The notes under the pieces: generated by a model
Told to the model about the DNA's origin: nothing
Databases searched by the model: none
Seen by the model: the letters and a program-made list of their open reading frames with translations, nothing else
Part shown: positions 45,013-54,862 of the stretch, one piece after another
Numbering within the stretch: the first letter of the stretch is position 1
Layout of the letters: every line of letters starts with the position of its first letter
Source: Natronohydrobacter thiooxidans
Lineage (GTDB): Bacteria; Pseudomonadota; Alphaproteobacteria; Rhodobacterales; Rhodobacteraceae
Assembly: GCF_001884735.1 (NCBI RefSeq)
Contig: NZ_MJAP01000010.1
Coordinates: 62,001 to 126,000 of the forward strand
Direction: 5' to 3'
Length of the DNA stretch: 64,000 bases
Program-made: the position numbers and the translations under genes

Positions 45013-46364
45013 GCCGCGCCCCCTGCATCCGCCGTCAGCGGCAATTCCAGCCGGAAACAGGCCCCGGTCCTCGCGTCCGGGCACAGGATCAGCCTGCCGC
45101 CATGTTCCTGCGCGATCTTGTGGCTGATCGACAGGCCCAGCCCCGTGCCCTTGCCCACGGGCTTGGTGGTGAAGAACGGATCGAAGATCATCGCCTGCAG
45201 CTCGGGCGCGATGCCGGGGCCATTATCGGCCACCTGCAACACCGCCTGCGTGCCTTCCTTGCCGCAGGTCAGCACCACGCGCCCGCCGGGCTGGTCTTCG
45301 AGCACATCAAGCGCATTCTGCACCAGATTCATCACCACCTGCTGAATATGCCCCGCGCGCCCCTGCAGGATCAGACTGTCACAGCCTGCATGTTCCAGCA
45401 CCACATCGCCCGCGCGCTCGCGCAGCACCCATTTCGCGGCGACGCGGGCGATCTCGACCAGATCGAACTGTGCGATCTCGCCCGCGCCATCCGCCGACAG
45501 GCGGCGCAGATCGGCCACGATATCGCGCACCCGCTCGGCGCCCTCGCGCGCGCCGCGCACCGCGTCGCGCAGGTTGCGCAACTCGCGGTCGAGGCGCAAT
45601 TCCTCGCGCAGCGCGATCAGCTCGTCACGGCTCGCGCCTTCGGTCACGCGGTCGAAATAGGTCTCGAATTTGGTGGCATAGCGTTCCAGCGCATGGGCAT
45701 TGGCATAGACAAAGCTGATCGGGTTGTTCAATTCATGCGCCACCCCCGCCAGCAGCCGCCCCAGCGAGGCAAGTTTCTCATTGCGCACCAATTGCCCCTG
45801 CATCGCCTTCAGCTCGTCATGGCTCTGCGCCAGCGCCTGATAGGCCTGCCGCAATTCGCCGACCGAGCGCCCGGTCAGCACGAAGCCCGCAACCCGGCCC
45901 CGGTCGTCGCGGCGGGGGGCGATCACCAGTTCATGGGGCATGGGCTCGGGCAGGGCGGCCAGTTCCAGTTCGACCGAGATCGGCGCGCGCCCGACGCGGC
46001 AGTCATCCAGCGCGCGCTGCAGCGCGGGCGCATCGGTAAAGAGCCCCGCCACCTCGCGCCCCTGCAGGCTGGCCGCATCCTGCCCCATCCGCGCACTGAG
46101 CGAGGCTGAAACCTGCTCGATCCGCCCGAGGCGCGAGGCCACGATCAGCACATCCGAGACCGAGGCCAGCACCGATTCCAGAAAGCCGCGCATGGATTGC
46201 AATTCGGTATTCTGCGCCTCCAGCCGTTCCTGATAGGCCACCAGTTCGGCATAGTTGCGATCCATCGCCGCGATCACCTCGGCCCAGGTCTGATCGGCAA
46301 GGCGTGTGTCCAGATGCCGCAGCAGCGGCGAGGTCGTGGCGAGGGGCGGCAGATCCGGTTCCAT
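45009..46364 (-). CDS. hupT: histidine kinase HupT
   Basis: The 451-residue soluble kinase has an N-terminal helical region, a PAS-like domain (about 65-175), H box GVAHELNNPISFVYAN, N box region LVQNALDVLED, and G boxes DNGPGI and GKGTGLGLSISH. In Rhodobacter capsulatus HupT phosphorylates HupR in the absence of H2, under control of HupUV. The chosen ATG is at 46364; a longer frame to 46433 is less likely. Confidence 0.94.
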   Translation of the reverse strand: MEPDLPPLATTSPLLRHLDTRLADQTWAEVIAAMDRNYAELVAYQERLEAQNTELQSMRGFLESVLASVSDVLIVASRLGRIEQVSASLSARMGQDAASLQGREVAGLFTDAPALQRALDDCRVGRAPISVELELAALPEPMPHELVIAPRRDDRGRVAGFVLTGRSVGELRQAYQALAQSHDELKAMQGQLVRNEKLASLGRLLAGVAHELNNPISFVYANAHALERYATKFETYFDRVTEGASRDELIALREELRLDRELRNLRDAVRGAREGAERVRDIVADLRRLSADGAGEIAQFDLVEIARVAAKWVLRERAGDVVLEHAGCDSLILQGRAGHIQQVVMNLVQNALDVLEDQPGGRVVLTCGKEGTQAVLQVADNGPGIAPELQAMIFDPFFTTKPVGKGTGLGLSISHKIAQEHGGRLILCPDARTGACFRLELPLTADAGGAA

Positions 46365-46425
46365 AGGCCCACAGTAGCGCAGTTGCCTGGGCCAAACCAC
46401 TGGCTTGTCATGTCTGTGGCCCCTC

Positions 46426-47175
46426 TCAGCCATGGCGATGCCGGTGCCCGGCGCCGTGATGGGGCGTCAGGGAATGGGGGACTTCCTGCCCATGCGCCTC
46501 CATCAGCCGCGCATTGCCCAGCACCTCGGGGGCGGGGCCATCAGCGCAGATTCGGCCCTGATCGATCACGATCACGCGCGGGCAGAGTTCCAGCACCAGT
46601 TCCAGATCATGGCTGGCGATCAGCATCGCCTGATCCATCCCTGCCAGAAGCGCGATCAACCGCCGCCGCTGGCGCATATCCAGCGCGGCAGAGGGCTCAT
46701 CCAGCAGCAGCAGATTGGGCTGCATGACCAGCGCGCCCGCGATACAGGCCCGCCGCTTCTCGCCGCCCGAGAGGTGATGCACTGGGCGGTCCTCCAGTCC
46801 GGTCAGCCCGCAGACATCCAGCGCGTCACGCGCCCGTGCGGTGATCTCGGCCTCGGCCAGCCCCAGATTGCGCGGGCCGAAGCTGACATCCTCGATCAGC
46901 GTGGGGCAGAAAAGCTGGTCCTCGGCCTGTTGGAACACCAGCGCGGTTTCAGAGCGGAACTGCCCCGGCACTACGGCACGGCCCATGACCTGCACCGCGC
47001 CCTGCTGCGCGGGCAGCACCCCGGCGATGGTGTGAAACAGCGTTGTCTTGCCCGCGCCATTCGGCCCGACCAGCCCGACATGCGCCCCACGCGGCAGGGC
47101 GAAGGACAGACCCTTCAGCACCGGCGCATGTCCCGGCCAGCCGACCGAGAGGCTATGGAGATCCAGCGCGTTCAC
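46426..47175 (-). CDS. nikO: nickel/cobalt ECF transporter ATPase
   Basis: A GTG start at 47175, overlapping the nikQ stop (GTGA), gives 249 residues. It has Walker A GPNGAGKTTLFH, signature LSGGEKRRACIAGAL and Walker B LLLDEPSAALD. The C-terminus ends in a His-rich tail (HHGAGHRHRHG), suggestive of metal binding. It is the ATPase of the NikMQO-type importer upstream; hydrogenase context makes nickel more likely than cobalt. Confidence 0.9.
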   Translation of the reverse strand: MNALDLHSLSVGWPGHAPVLKGLSFALPRGAHVGLVGPNGAGKTTLFHTIAGVLPAQQGAVQVMGRAVVPGQFRSETALVFQQAEDQLFCPTLIEDVSFGPRNLGLAEAEITARARDALDVCGLTGLEDRPVHHLSGGEKRRACIAGALVMQPNLLLLDEPSAALDMRQRRRLIALLAGMDQAMLIASHDLELVLELCPRVIVIDQGRICADGPAPEVLGNARLMEAHGQEVPHSLTPHHGAGHRHRHG

Positions 47176-47876
47176 AGGATCCGGTCCAGCCATATCACCC
47201 CGCAGGCAAGGATTGCCGCCCCAGTGATTGCCGCCCAGTCGCGCGCCTGCAAGGGGGCAAGGGGCGGCGCCAGCCCCGCGCCATAGCCGCGCAGCCGCAT
47301 CGCGGCCCAGAGCCGTTCCGACCGTGCCTGCGCGCGGATCAGGCTTGTCGCGAGCAGGCGGGCATGATCGGGCAGGGCATGCCAGCCCCCGCGCCCGCCG
47401 CGCAATTGTCGCGCCAGCTGCGCGCGGCGCAGGTCAGTTCGCACCTCATCGAGATAGCGCAGGGTCAGCAGCGCCAGATCGCTCATCAGCGCAGGCAGGC
47501 GCAAGCCCCGCAGACCCGCCACCAGTTGCAGTGGGGTAAGCGGGGCCAGCAGCGCCAGTGTGACCGCGACAATCGCCAGCAAGCGCCCCGCGATCAGGGC
47601 TGCGGCCTGCAAACCTTCGAGCCGCAGGGTGAGCGGGCCAAGCTGCGCCAACACCGCCCCGCCCGAAATCAGCGGCAGGACCAGTGCCAGCCCCAGCGCC
47701 AGAGCCGCAGGGCCGCGCATCCGGCGCAGCACCAGCCGCGAGTGACCGCAGGCCAGCACAACCGCGACCGCAAGCGCGATGACCCAGGGCAGCACCGCCA
47801 GACCCTGCACGGAGGCAATGCCAAAGGCCAGCAGCAGCGCGATCACCAGCCGCGCGCGGGGCGAAGCCTCAGCCAT
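47172..47876 (-). CDS. nikQ: nickel/cobalt ECF transporter transmembrane subunit
   Basis: The 234-residue membrane protein is of the CbiQ/EcfT type, with hydrophobic segments at about 10-60 and 80-115. Its cytoplasmic coupling motif is LIRAQARSERLWAAMRLRG (A-R-x3 pattern that contacts the ATPase). It overlaps nikM by 8 nt. Confidence 0.9.
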   Translation of the reverse strand: MAEASPRARLVIALLLAFGIASVQGLAVLPWVIALAVAVVLACGHSRLVLRRMRGPAALALGLALVLPLISGGAVLAQLGPLTLRLEGLQAAALIAGRLLAIVAVTLALLAPLTPLQLVAGLRGLRLPALMSDLALLTLRYLDEVRTDLRRAQLARQLRGGRGGWHALPDHARLLATSLIRAQARSERLWAAMRLRGYGAGLAPPLAPLQARDWAAITGAAILACGVIWLDRIL

Positions 47877-48492
47877 GCGGCACCAGCCGCGGCTCGACCC
47901 GGCGCAGCACGCGCAAGAGCGTCATCACGATCACGCCTTCGGCCAGTGCGAGCGGCAGATGCGCAGCGATCAGGACCAGAAGTGCCATCCGCTCGGCACC
48001 GGCGTCGATGACCGCAGGCAGCCCCGCCAGCACGATGGCAGCAAACAGCGCCAAGGCCGCCAGAACCGCGCCGCTGCCCGCGAGGAAGGCGGCGACGTCC
48101 GGCCAGCGCCCGCCGATCTGACGCCAGAGGCCAAAGGCCAGCAGCGCAGGCGCCCCGAGAATCAGGCCGTTCAGCCCCAGCGCCGTGATCCCGCCATGGC
48201 CGAACAACATCGCCTGCAGGAAGAGCCCGACCATGATGGCGGGGAGCGCGAACCAGCCCAGCATCACCCCCATCAGCCCCGCCAACATCAGATGCACGCT
48301 GGCAGGCGGCACCGGCACCGCGATCAGCGAGGCCGCGAAGAAGACCGTCGTCAGCATGGCCACGCGCGGGATCTCGGCCTGCGGGTCGGGCAGCGCCTTG
48401 ATCCGGTGCAGCGCGAGCGCCACCAACCCCGCGCTGGCCGCATAGCCCGCCAGCGCCATGTCCACCGGCACGATCCCGTCAGGCAGATGCAT
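47869..48492 (-). CDS. nikM: nickel-binding membrane component NikM
   Basis: The 207-residue protein starts MHLPDGIVP. The N-terminal Met-His is part of the metal-binding site in CbiM/NikM proteins. There are about six membrane segments. It is the substrate-specific subunit of the importer. It overlaps nikL by 14 nt. Confidence 0.92.
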   Translation of the reverse strand: MHLPDGIVPVDMALAGYAASAGLVALALHRIKALPDPQAEIPRVAMLTTVFFAASLIAVPVPPASVHLMLAGLMGVMLGWFALPAIMVGLFLQAMLFGHGGITALGLNGLILGAPALLAFGLWRQIGGRWPDVAAFLAGSGAVLAALALFAAIVLAGLPAVIDAGAERMALLVLIAAHLPLALAEGVIVMTLLRVLRRVEPRLVPHG

Positions 48493-48943
48493 TGCGGCCC
48501 CCTTTGCGGCGATAGACGAAAGCCGCCGTTCCCAAAGCCCCCCATGCGACCAGCGCCACCATCAGCAGACGCTGGCCCCAGCCCTGCGCGCTGCTTGCGG
48601 TCATGATCACAGGAGCATCCGCGCCAATCTCCATATGCACCATCGCGCCATGCCCGGACTGGCGGACCTGAAAGCTCCAGCGCCCCGGCTCGTTCCCCAG
48701 CACAAACTCCAGCCGCCCGTCGCGATCCGTAACCCCCTGACCCCAGGGGGTCGAGGGGTCGTCCGGCGCATAGATGATCACCTGCGCATGCGACATCGGC
48801 TCGCCGGTATCGTAGAGGGCATGCAGGCGGATGGCCTGTGCGGTCTCGGCCTCGATCAGCGCGGCATGGGAAAACGCGGAAAGCGGGGCACAAAGCCCCG
48901 CCGCGAATGCCGTTGCTGCAACACGCCTAAAGCATTGAGACAT
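48479..48943 (-). CDS. nikL: NikL-like periplasmic component with C-terminal membrane anchor
   Basis: The 154-residue protein has a signal peptide (ending AFSHA), an Ig-like domain of the carboxypeptidase-regulatory type (HALYDTGEPMSHAQVIIYAPD, GVTDRDGRLEFVLG) and one membrane segment near the C-terminus (LLMVALVAWGALGTAAF). This is the plan of NikL proteins, which accompany NikM in some nickel ECF importers. It overlaps both neighbours. Confidence 0.8.
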   Translation of the reverse strand: MSQCFRRVAATAFAAGLCAPLSAFSHAALIEAETAQAIRLHALYDTGEPMSHAQVIIYAPDDPSTPWGQGVTDRDGRLEFVLGNEPGRWSFQVRQSGHGAMVHMEIGADAPVIMTASSAQGWGQRLLMVALVAWGALGTAAFVYRRKGGRNASA

Positions 48944-49634
48944 GGCAATGCCCTTCGCCGACATGACCGAGATGCAGCCCGTCCAGCGTAAACTCATGCA
49001 CGCCCCCCGCCGCGAAAGGCTCAAACCCGAAAGCGGCAAGGTTCATCTCATCCGCGTCATCCTTGTCTGCGCGGCCGAAGAGGTGATCGAGATGCAGGGT
49101 GATTTCCAGATCGGCCCCGGTCGTGTCGGTCACGAAACCCTTGCGGGTGTCGCCCAGATATTCACTGCAGGCATGGGCCACGCTGTCGGCGCTGCGCAGG
49201 GTGAAAGGCACTTCCCGCACGTCCTTGCGCGCGATCCCCTCCAGCACCAGTGAAAAGCCATCGGCATCCGGGACCAGTGCCCATGACAGCGCATTGTAGT
49301 GACCGGGCGCGGCCTCGACGCGCAGCAGCGCCACGCGGTCATCCTCATCGGCATCGGTCAGATCCACCGTGAAGGGGCCTGCAATGAGCAGCGCCGTGCC
49401 GGTGATCGCGGGGCCATCGGCCATGAAGGGGGGATCGGTCTGCCACGCGGTGATCTGGTCGAAAGTGGCTGTGATGCGGGTGAATTCCAGCGCCCAGCCA
49501 TCCTTGGTCAGTTGCGGGGCGGTAAAGCCCTCGGTCGCCAGATCCTCGCCACTGGCAAAGAGCGTCAGGCTGCCCGCATGAACGGAAAAACTGGCGCATA
49601 TGGCCATTGTGGCAAGCGCGAAAACGCGGGTCAT
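48927..49634 (-). CDS. exported protein heading the nickel-importer operon (NikK position)
   Basis: The 235-residue precursor has a signal peptide ([13 protein letters not shown]). The mature part has a beta-rich segment resembling DUF4382 ([37 protein letters not shown]). The C-terminal third ends [15 protein letters not shown], a cluster of three His and one Cys. It occupies the place of NikK in known nikKMLQO operons but does not look like the DUF4198 proteins named NikK. It overlaps nikL by 17 nt and is divergent from hupS. Metal binding is inferred. Confidence 0.7.
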   Translation of the reverse strand: MTRVFALATMAICASFSVHAGSLTLFASGEDLATEGFTAPQLTKDGWALEFTRITATFDQITAWQTDPPFMADGPAITGTALLIAGPFTVDLTDADEDDRVALLRVEAAPGHYNALSWALVPDADGFSLVLEGIARKDVREVPFTLRSADSVAHACSEYLGDTRKGFVTDTTGADLEITLHLDHLFGRADKDDADEMNLAAFGFEPFAAGGVHEFTLDGLHLGHVGEGHCHVSML

Positions 49635-49943
49635 GGGCAGGATCTTTCCTTCGGTATGAAGAACTACAGCATTTGTCATACGCCCCTTGCGCCATCCGTC
49701 AAGCGCCCCGACGAGCGGCTGCATGCGGCGGCACACAGCGCTGTGGAAAGCCTGTTTCCGCTGCAAAATCATACTGGAAACCCCCTCACCGGGGCCGGGC
49801 CGGAGCTCTGCGTGCAAAGCTGCATCTTTTCAGCGCCTTATGCGACTGCACAGCAAACGGGCGTTTTTCCTGCCATGCCGCCCAAGGCTGAGGCATTTTT
49901 TTCAGGAATTTCGCAGTGCAGACCGGAGGAGGCCCGAAGACCC
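49635..49943. promoter_or_regulatory. divergent control region of the nik and hupSLC operons
   Basis: No gene is seen. GTTTCC (49754-49759) and GGAAAC (49776-49781) form an inverted repeat. Within it TTC-N5-CAA (49756-49766) is one base from the TTG-N5-CAA site reported for HupR. The 12-nt ATACTGGAAACC at 49771-49782 recurs upstream of hupD. GGAGGA lies 9-10 nt before the hupS ATG. Confidence 0.55.
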
Positions 49944-51068
49944 ATGCCCGACACGCCAAATGACCGAATCGAAACCTTTTACGAGGTGATGCGCGCGCAG
50001 GGCATCTCGCGGCGCAGTTTCATGAAATACTGCACCCTGACCGCGACCGCGCTGGGGCTTGGTCCCGCTTTTGTGCCGAAAATCGCCCATGCGATGGAAA
50101 CCAAGCCCCGCACCCCGGTCATCTGGCTGCACGGGCTGGAATGCACCTGCTGCTCCGAAAGCTTCATCCGCTCGGGCCACCCATTGGCCAAGGATGTGAT
50201 CCTGTCCATGATCAGTCTCGACTATGATGAACTCCTGATGGCCCCGTCCGGGCTGGCCGCGCAGGCGGTGCTGGAAGAGACCATCGCCAAATACAAGGGC
50301 AACTACATTCTGGCGGTCGAGGGCAACCCGCCGCTGAATGAAGACGGGATGTTCTGCATCTCGGGCGGCAAGCCCTTCGTGGACAAGCTGAAACGCGTGG
50401 CCAAGGATGCGAAGGCGATCATCGCCTGGGGGGCCTGCGCGTCCTATGGCTGTGTGCAGGCCGCAAGCCCCAACCCGACGCAGGCCACGCCCATCCACAA
50501 GGTCATTACCGACAAGCCCATCATCAAGGTGCCGGGTTGCCCGCCGATTGCCGAGGTGATGACCGGCGTGATCACCTATATGGTAACCTTCGACCGCATG
50601 CCCGCGCTGGACCGGCAGGGCCGCCCGCTGATGTTCTATTCGCAGCGCATCCATGACAAATGCTACCGCCGCCCGCATTTCGACGCAGGCCAGTTCGTCG
50701 AGAACTGGGATGATGAGGGCGCGCGCAAGGGCTATTGCCTGTATAAAGTCGGCTGCAAGGGGCCGACCACCTATAACGCCTGCTCGACCGTGCGCTGGAA
50801 CGAAGGTGTCAGCTTCCCCATCCAGTCCGGCCATGGCTGTATCGGCTGTTCCGAGGACGGGTTCTGGGATCAGGGCAGTTTCTACGACCGTGTGACCGAT
50901 ATCACCAAATTCGGGGTCGAGGCCAATGCCGACCGGGTGGGGCTTGCGGCGGCGGGCGTGGTCGGGGGCGCGGTGGCGGCCCATGCGGCCCTCTCGGCGC
51001 TCCGGCGCGCGCAGCAAAAGGCCGTGGGCCAGTCCAATGCGGCCAAAGCCGCCAAAGAGGAGGCATAA
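49944..51068 (+). CDS. hupS: uptake [NiFe]-hydrogenase small subunit
   Basis: The 374-residue precursor has a Tat signal ([17 protein letters not shown], ending KIAHA). The mature domain has Fe-S ligands in [20 protein letters not shown] and [17 protein letters not shown]-terminal hydrophobic helix ([22 protein letters not shown]) anchors it to the membrane and cytochrome b. It passes electrons from the active site to HupC. The start codon fits the Tat motif; longer upstream frames are not used. Confidence 0.97.
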   Translation: MPDTPNDRIETFYEVMRAQGISRRSFMKYCTLTATALGLGPAFVPKIAHAMETKPRTPVIWLHGLECTCCSESFIRSGHPLAKDVILSMISLDYDELLMAPSGLAAQAVLEETIAKYKGNYILAVEGNPPLNEDGMFCISGGKPFVDKLKRVAKDAKAIIAWGACASYGCVQAASPNPTQATPIHKVITDKPIIKVPGCPPIAEVMTGVITYMVTFDRMPALDRQGRPLMFYSQRIHDKCYRRPHFDAGQFVENWDDEGARKGYCLYKVGCKGPTTYNACSTVRWNEGVSFPIQSGHGCIGCSEDGFWDQGSFYDRVTDITKFGVEANADRVGLAAAGVVGGAVAAHAALSALRRAQQKAVGQSNAAKAAKEEA

Positions 51069-51071
51069 TCC

Positions 51072-52862
51072 ATGCTGGAAACACCGAATGGCTACATGAT
51101 GGACAAATCCGGCCGCCGCATCGTCATCGACCCGGTGACGCGGATCGAGGGCCATATGCGCTGCGAGATCAATGTCGATGAGGATGGTGTGATCCGCAAC
51201 GCAGTCAGCACGGGGACCATGTGGCGCGGGCTTGAGGTGATCCTCAAGGGGCGTGACCCGCGCGATGCATGGGCCTTTACCGAGCGTATCTGCGGGGTCT
51301 GCACCGGGACGCATGCGCTGACATCAGTCCGCGCGGTCGAGGATGCGCTGGGCATCGCGATCCCCGAGAATGCCAATTCGATCCGCAACATCATGCAGCT
51401 GAACCTGCAGATCCATGATCATATCGTGCATTTCTATCACCTGCACGCGCTGGATTGGGTCAATCCTGTCAATGCCTTGCGTGCCGATCCTAAAGCAACC
51501 TCTGAGCTGCAGCAGATGGTCAGCCCGGCGCATCCGCTCTCCTCTCCGGGCTATTTCCGCGACGTGCAGAACCGGCTGAAGAAATTCGTCGAATCCGGCC
51601 AGTTGGGGATTTTCAAGAACGGCTATTGGGACAACCCGGCCTATAGATTGCCGCCCGAAGCCGATCTGATGGCGACGACGCATTATCTTGAGGCGCTGGA
51701 TCTGCAGCGTGAAGTGGCCAAGATCCACACCATCTTTGGCGGCAAGAACCCGCATCCGAACTGGCTGGTGGGCGGTGTGCCGTGCCCGATCAATATGGAT
51801 GGCGTGGGCGCGACCGGCGCGATCAATATGGAGCGGCTGAATCTGGCCAGTTCCATCATCGACAAATGCATCGAGTTCAACAACAACGTCTATATCCCTG
51901 ATGTCATCGCCATCGGCAATTTCTACCGCACATGGCTGCATGGTGGGGGGCTTTCGTCGCAAGCCTGTCTGGCCTATGGCGATATCCCGGAGAATGCCAA
52001 TGATTTCAGCGCCGGTCAGTTGCACCTGCCGCGCGGGGCGATCATCAATGGCGACCTGTCGCAAGTGCATGATGTCGATCCGCGCGACCCCGAACAGGTG
52101 CAGGAATTCGTTGATCATAGCTGGTACACCTATGGCCAGCCGGGCCGGGGCCTGCACCCATGGGACGGGATATCCGAGGCGCAATATGTGCTTGGCCCCA
52201 ATGCCAAGGGCACGCGCACCGATATCAAGGAACTGGACGAGGCCGCGAAATACAGCTGGATCAAGGCCCCGCGCTGGCGTGGTCACGCGATGGAGGTGGG
52301 ACCGCTGGCCCGCTATGTCGTGGGTTATGCAAAAGGCCACGAGGATATCAAGGATCAGGTGGACGGGCTCTTGCGCACCATGAACCTGCCGCTGGAGGCG
52401 GTATTCTCGACGCTGGGCCGCACCGCGGCGCGGGCGCTGGAATCGGAATATTGCGGGCGCTTGCAGAAATATTTCTTCGACAAGCTGGTCGCCAATATCC
52501 GCAATGGCGACACGCATACGGCCAATGTGGAAAAATGGGATCCCAAGACCTGGCCCAAGGAAGCCAAGGGCGTCGGCATGACCGAAGCCCCGCGCGGCGC
52601 TTTGGGGCATTGGATCCGGATCAAGGACGGGCGCATCGAGAATTATCAATGCGTGGTGCCGACAACATGGAACGGCTCGCCCCGCGATCTGCAAGGCAAT
52701 ATCGGCGCGTTTGAAGCAAGCCTGATGAACACGCCGATGGAACGGCCCGACGAGCCGGTCGAGGTGCTGCGCACGCTGCACAGTTTCGATCCCTGCCTTG
52801 CCTGTTCCACGCATGTCATGTCGCCCGATGGCGACGAGTTGACCACTGTGCGCGTGCGCTGA
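51072..52862 (+). CDS. hupL: uptake [NiFe]-hydrogenase large subunit
   Basis: The 596-residue precursor has the nickel site pairs [12 protein letters not shown] and [10 protein letters not shown] 15-residue C-terminal peptide ([15 protein letters not shown]) follows the His and is cut by HupD after nickel insertion. H2 is oxidised at the Ni-Fe(CN)2CO centre. AGGAGG precedes the ATG, 3 nt after hupS. Confidence 0.98.
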   Translation: MLETPNGYMMDKSGRRIVIDPVTRIEGHMRCEINVDEDGVIRNAVSTGTMWRGLEVILKGRDPRDAWAFTERICGVCTGTHALTSVRAVEDALGIAIPENANSIRNIMQLNLQIHDHIVHFYHLHALDWVNPVNALRADPKATSELQQMVSPAHPLSSPGYFRDVQNRLKKFVESGQLGIFKNGYWDNPAYRLPPEADLMATTHYLEALDLQREVAKIHTIFGGKNPHPNWLVGGVPCPINMDGVGATGAINMERLNLASSIIDKCIEFNNNVYIPDVIAIGNFYRTWLHGGGLSSQACLAYGDIPENANDFSAGQLHLPRGAIINGDLSQVHDVDPRDPEQVQEFVDHSWYTYGQPGRGLHPWDGISEAQYVLGPNAKGTRTDIKELDEAAKYSWIKAPRWRGHAMEVGPLARYVVGYAKGHEDIKDQVDGLLRTMNLPLEAVFSTLGRTAARALESEYCGRLQKYFFDKLVANIRNGDTHTANVEKWDPKTWPKEAKGVGMTEAPRGALGHWIRIKDGRIENYQCVVPTTWNGSPRDLQGNIGAFEASLMNTPMERPDEPVEVLRTLHSFDPCLACSTHVMSPDGDELTTVRVR

Positions 52863-52875
52863 AAGGGGGTGCGAG

Positions 52876-53619
52876 ATGAATGTTCATTCCGATCCCGAAC
52901 CCGGCGGGGATCTGGCGACCCCCTTCCACAAGGCGGGCACGCATAAGCAGACCTCGGTCTATGTCTATGAGGCGCCGGTGCGCATCTGGCATTGGATCAA
53001 CGCTTTCGCAATCCTTGTCCTATGCGTCACCGGCTATTTCATCGGCAGGCCGCTACCCAGTTTCACGGGCGCCGAGGCCACCTATCAGTTCTTCTTCGGC
53101 TATCTGCGCTTCGTGCATTTCGCCGCCGGGATGGTGCTGACCGTGGGCTTCTTCGGCAGGCTATATTGGGCCTTTGTCGGCAACCATCATGCGCGGCAAT
53201 TGTTCACCTTCCCCTTTTGGTCACGTCCTTTCTGGACCGAGGTCTGGTTTGAAATCCGCTGGTATCTGTTCATGGCGAAAGAGCCCAGGAAATATGAGGG
53301 CCATAACCCGCTGGCGCAGCTTGCGATGTTCTTCTTCATCACAGTGGCGACGGTCTTCATGATCATCACCGGTTTCGCGCTCTATGCCGAAGGGCAGGGG
53401 CAGGGCCATTGGATGTATCGGGCCTTTGGCTGGGTCATCCCGCTGGCCGGAAACAGCCTTGATGTGCATATGCTGCACCGGATGGGTATGTGGGCGATCG
53501 TGGTCTTTGTGATCGTGCATATCTATGTCGCGGTGCGCGAGGATATCATGTCGCGCCAGTCGATCATCTCGACCATGGTCTCGGGGCACCGCACCTTCAA
53601 GGATGATCGCCCGGACTGA
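52876..53619 (+). CDS. hupC: Ni/Fe-hydrogenase b-type cytochrome subunit
   Basis: The 247-residue membrane protein has four hydrophobic segments with His residues placed as heme ligands (IWHWINAFAILVLCVTGYFIG; RFVHFAAGMVLTVGFFG; LDVHMLHRMGMWAIVVFVIVHIYVA). It anchors HupSL and passes electrons to quinone. A terminator follows at 53646. Confidence 0.96.
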   Translation: MNVHSDPEPGGDLATPFHKAGTHKQTSVYVYEAPVRIWHWINAFAILVLCVTGYFIGRPLPSFTGAEATYQFFFGYLRFVHFAAGMVLTVGFFGRLYWAFVGNHHARQLFTFPFWSRPFWTEVWFEIRWYLFMAKEPRKYEGHNPLAQLAMFFFITVATVFMIITGFALYAEGQGQGHWMYRAFGWVIPLAGNSLDVHMLHRMGMWAIVVFVIVHIYVAVREDIMSRQSIISTMVSGHRTFKDDRPD

Positions 53620-53645
53620 CGCGCCGGTGAATCACTGCGCCTGAG

Positions 53646-53668
53646 AACGGCCCTGCGGGGCCGTTTTT
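53646..53668 (+). terminator. Rho-independent terminator after hupC
   Basis: AACGGCCC/GGGCCGTT stem, 4-nt loop and a five-T run, 27 nt after hupC. It separates the structural genes hupSLC from the accessory genes. Confidence 0.85.
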
Positions 53669-53696
53669 CATGGCGGATGCTGCAAGGCTTGTGATC

Positions 53697-53718
53697 GGTT
53701 TTTGCAATACTGGAAACC
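53697..53718. promoter_or_regulatory. element shared with the hupS control region
   Basis: GGTTT and AAACC arms enclose 12 nt that contain TTGCAATACTGG. The last 12 nt (ATACTGGAAACC, 53707-53718) are identical to 49771-49782 upstream of hupS. It lies 186 nt before hupD, on the far side of the hupC terminator. Confidence 0.5.
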
Positions 53719-53903
53719 AGATGACCACCGCGCCGCGATGCGGTATGCCGCAGAATGCCCGTTTTATACATATCTTTCAGATGATTACGTTTTTCGTCCG
53801 GGAAGCGAAAAACCTGCATCCCCCTCGCATGGAAAGTTATACTCTGCCATCAGTCGCGGCTGCAAAGCTTGCGACCAGCCAGCCCGGCAAGAGGGAGGAA
53901 CCC

Positions 53904-54527
53904 GTGGCCAGCGACAACACCCCCGCCCGCATTCTGGTGCTGGGCATCGGCAATCTGCTCTGGGCCGATGAAGGTTTCGGCGTGCGCTGCATCGAGTATC
54001 TGGCCGAGAACTGGGCCTTGCCCGAATGCGTGCATTTGATGGATGGCGGCACGCAGGGCCTCTATCTGCTGCCCTTTCTGGAACAGGCCGATGCGCTGAT
54101 CGTCTTCGATGCGGTCGATTACGGGCTGGCCCCCGGCAGCATGAAGATCGTCGAGAATGACGAAGTGCCTGCATTCATGGGGGCGAAGAAGATGAGCCTG
54201 CACCAGACCGGGTTTCAGGACGTCATCGCCACCGCGCAACTGATGGGCTATTGCCCGGGCCAGATGCTGCTGATCGGCGTGCAGCCGGTCGAGCTGGAAG
54301 ATTACGGCGGCGGATTGCGCCCGCTGACCGCCGCACAGATCGAACCGGCGGTGCAAATCGCGCTCCAACGGCTGCGCCATTGGGGCGTGGAGGTCCGACC
54401 GGGCCGCACCGCGACCGGTGATCTGGCCGACCCGTCCATCGCGCGCGACGCCTATGAGGCCGGGCGCCCCTCGGAAGATGCGGCCTGCCGGATCGGCGAT
54501 GACCGTTTCTTTCCTGTGAAAGCCTGA
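53904..54527 (+). CDS. hupD: hydrogenase maturation endopeptidase HupD
   Basis: From GTG 53904 (GAGGGAGGAA upstream) the product has 207 residues, as usual for HupD/HyaD. Nickel-contacting residues are in [14 protein letters not shown] (Glu), FDAVDYG (Asp) and SLHQTGFQD (His). It cuts the C-terminal peptide from HupL. Longer frames from 53670 lack a ribosome site. Confidence 0.94.
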   Translation: MASDNTPARILVLGIGNLLWADEGFGVRCIEYLAENWALPECVHLMDGGTQGLYLLPFLEQADALIVFDAVDYGLAPGSMKIVENDEVPAFMGAKKMSLHQTGFQDVIATAQLMGYCPGQMLLIGVQPVELEDYGGGLRPLTAAQIEPAVQIALQRLRHWGVEVRPGRTATGDLADPSIARDAYEAGRPSEDAACRIGDDRFFPVKA

Positions 54528-54532
54528 TCCGC

Positions 54533-54853
54533 ATGTGTGTCGGAACCCCCATGCAGGTCATCGCGGTCAACGGGATCGCCGCCGATTGCTCGGATGGCGC
54601 GCGGCGCGAGACCGTGGATCTGTCGCTCGTGGGCGATGTCTCCCCCGGCACATGGCTGCTGACGCATCTGGGCTGCGCGCGCGAGGTCATCACCGAGGCG
54701 GAAGCGCGGCAGATCATGGCCGCGCTCGATGGTTTGCGCGCGCTGATGGCGGGCGATGCGCTGGGCGATGCCTTTGCCGATCTGGACGCCCGCGCGCCCA
54801 GCCTTCCCCCCCATCTTCAGGCCGCGCTTGATGCGGGCTGTTCCACTGGCTGA
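54533..54853 (+). CDS. hupF: HupF, HypC-family chaperone for HupL
   Basis: The 106-residue protein starts MCVGTPMQV, where Cys2 is the essential residue of HypC-type chaperones. It carries the extra C-terminal extension typical of HupF. In Rhizobium HupF stabilises HupL during maturation under oxygen. It starts 5 nt past hupD. Confidence 0.93.
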   Translation: MCVGTPMQVIAVNGIAADCSDGARRETVDLSLVGDVSPGTWLLTHLGCAREVITEAEARQIMAALDGLRALMAGDALGDAFADLDARAPSLPPHLQAALDAGCSTG

Positions 54854-54862
54854 GGAGGCCCC

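Noticed and set aside
51080-51092. CTGGAAAC at the start of hupL as a third copy of the hupS/hupD element.
   Set aside because: It is coding sequence, matches only eight bases and has no paired arm.
49902-51314. A 470-codon minus-strand frame.
   Set aside because: Shadow of hupS and hupL.
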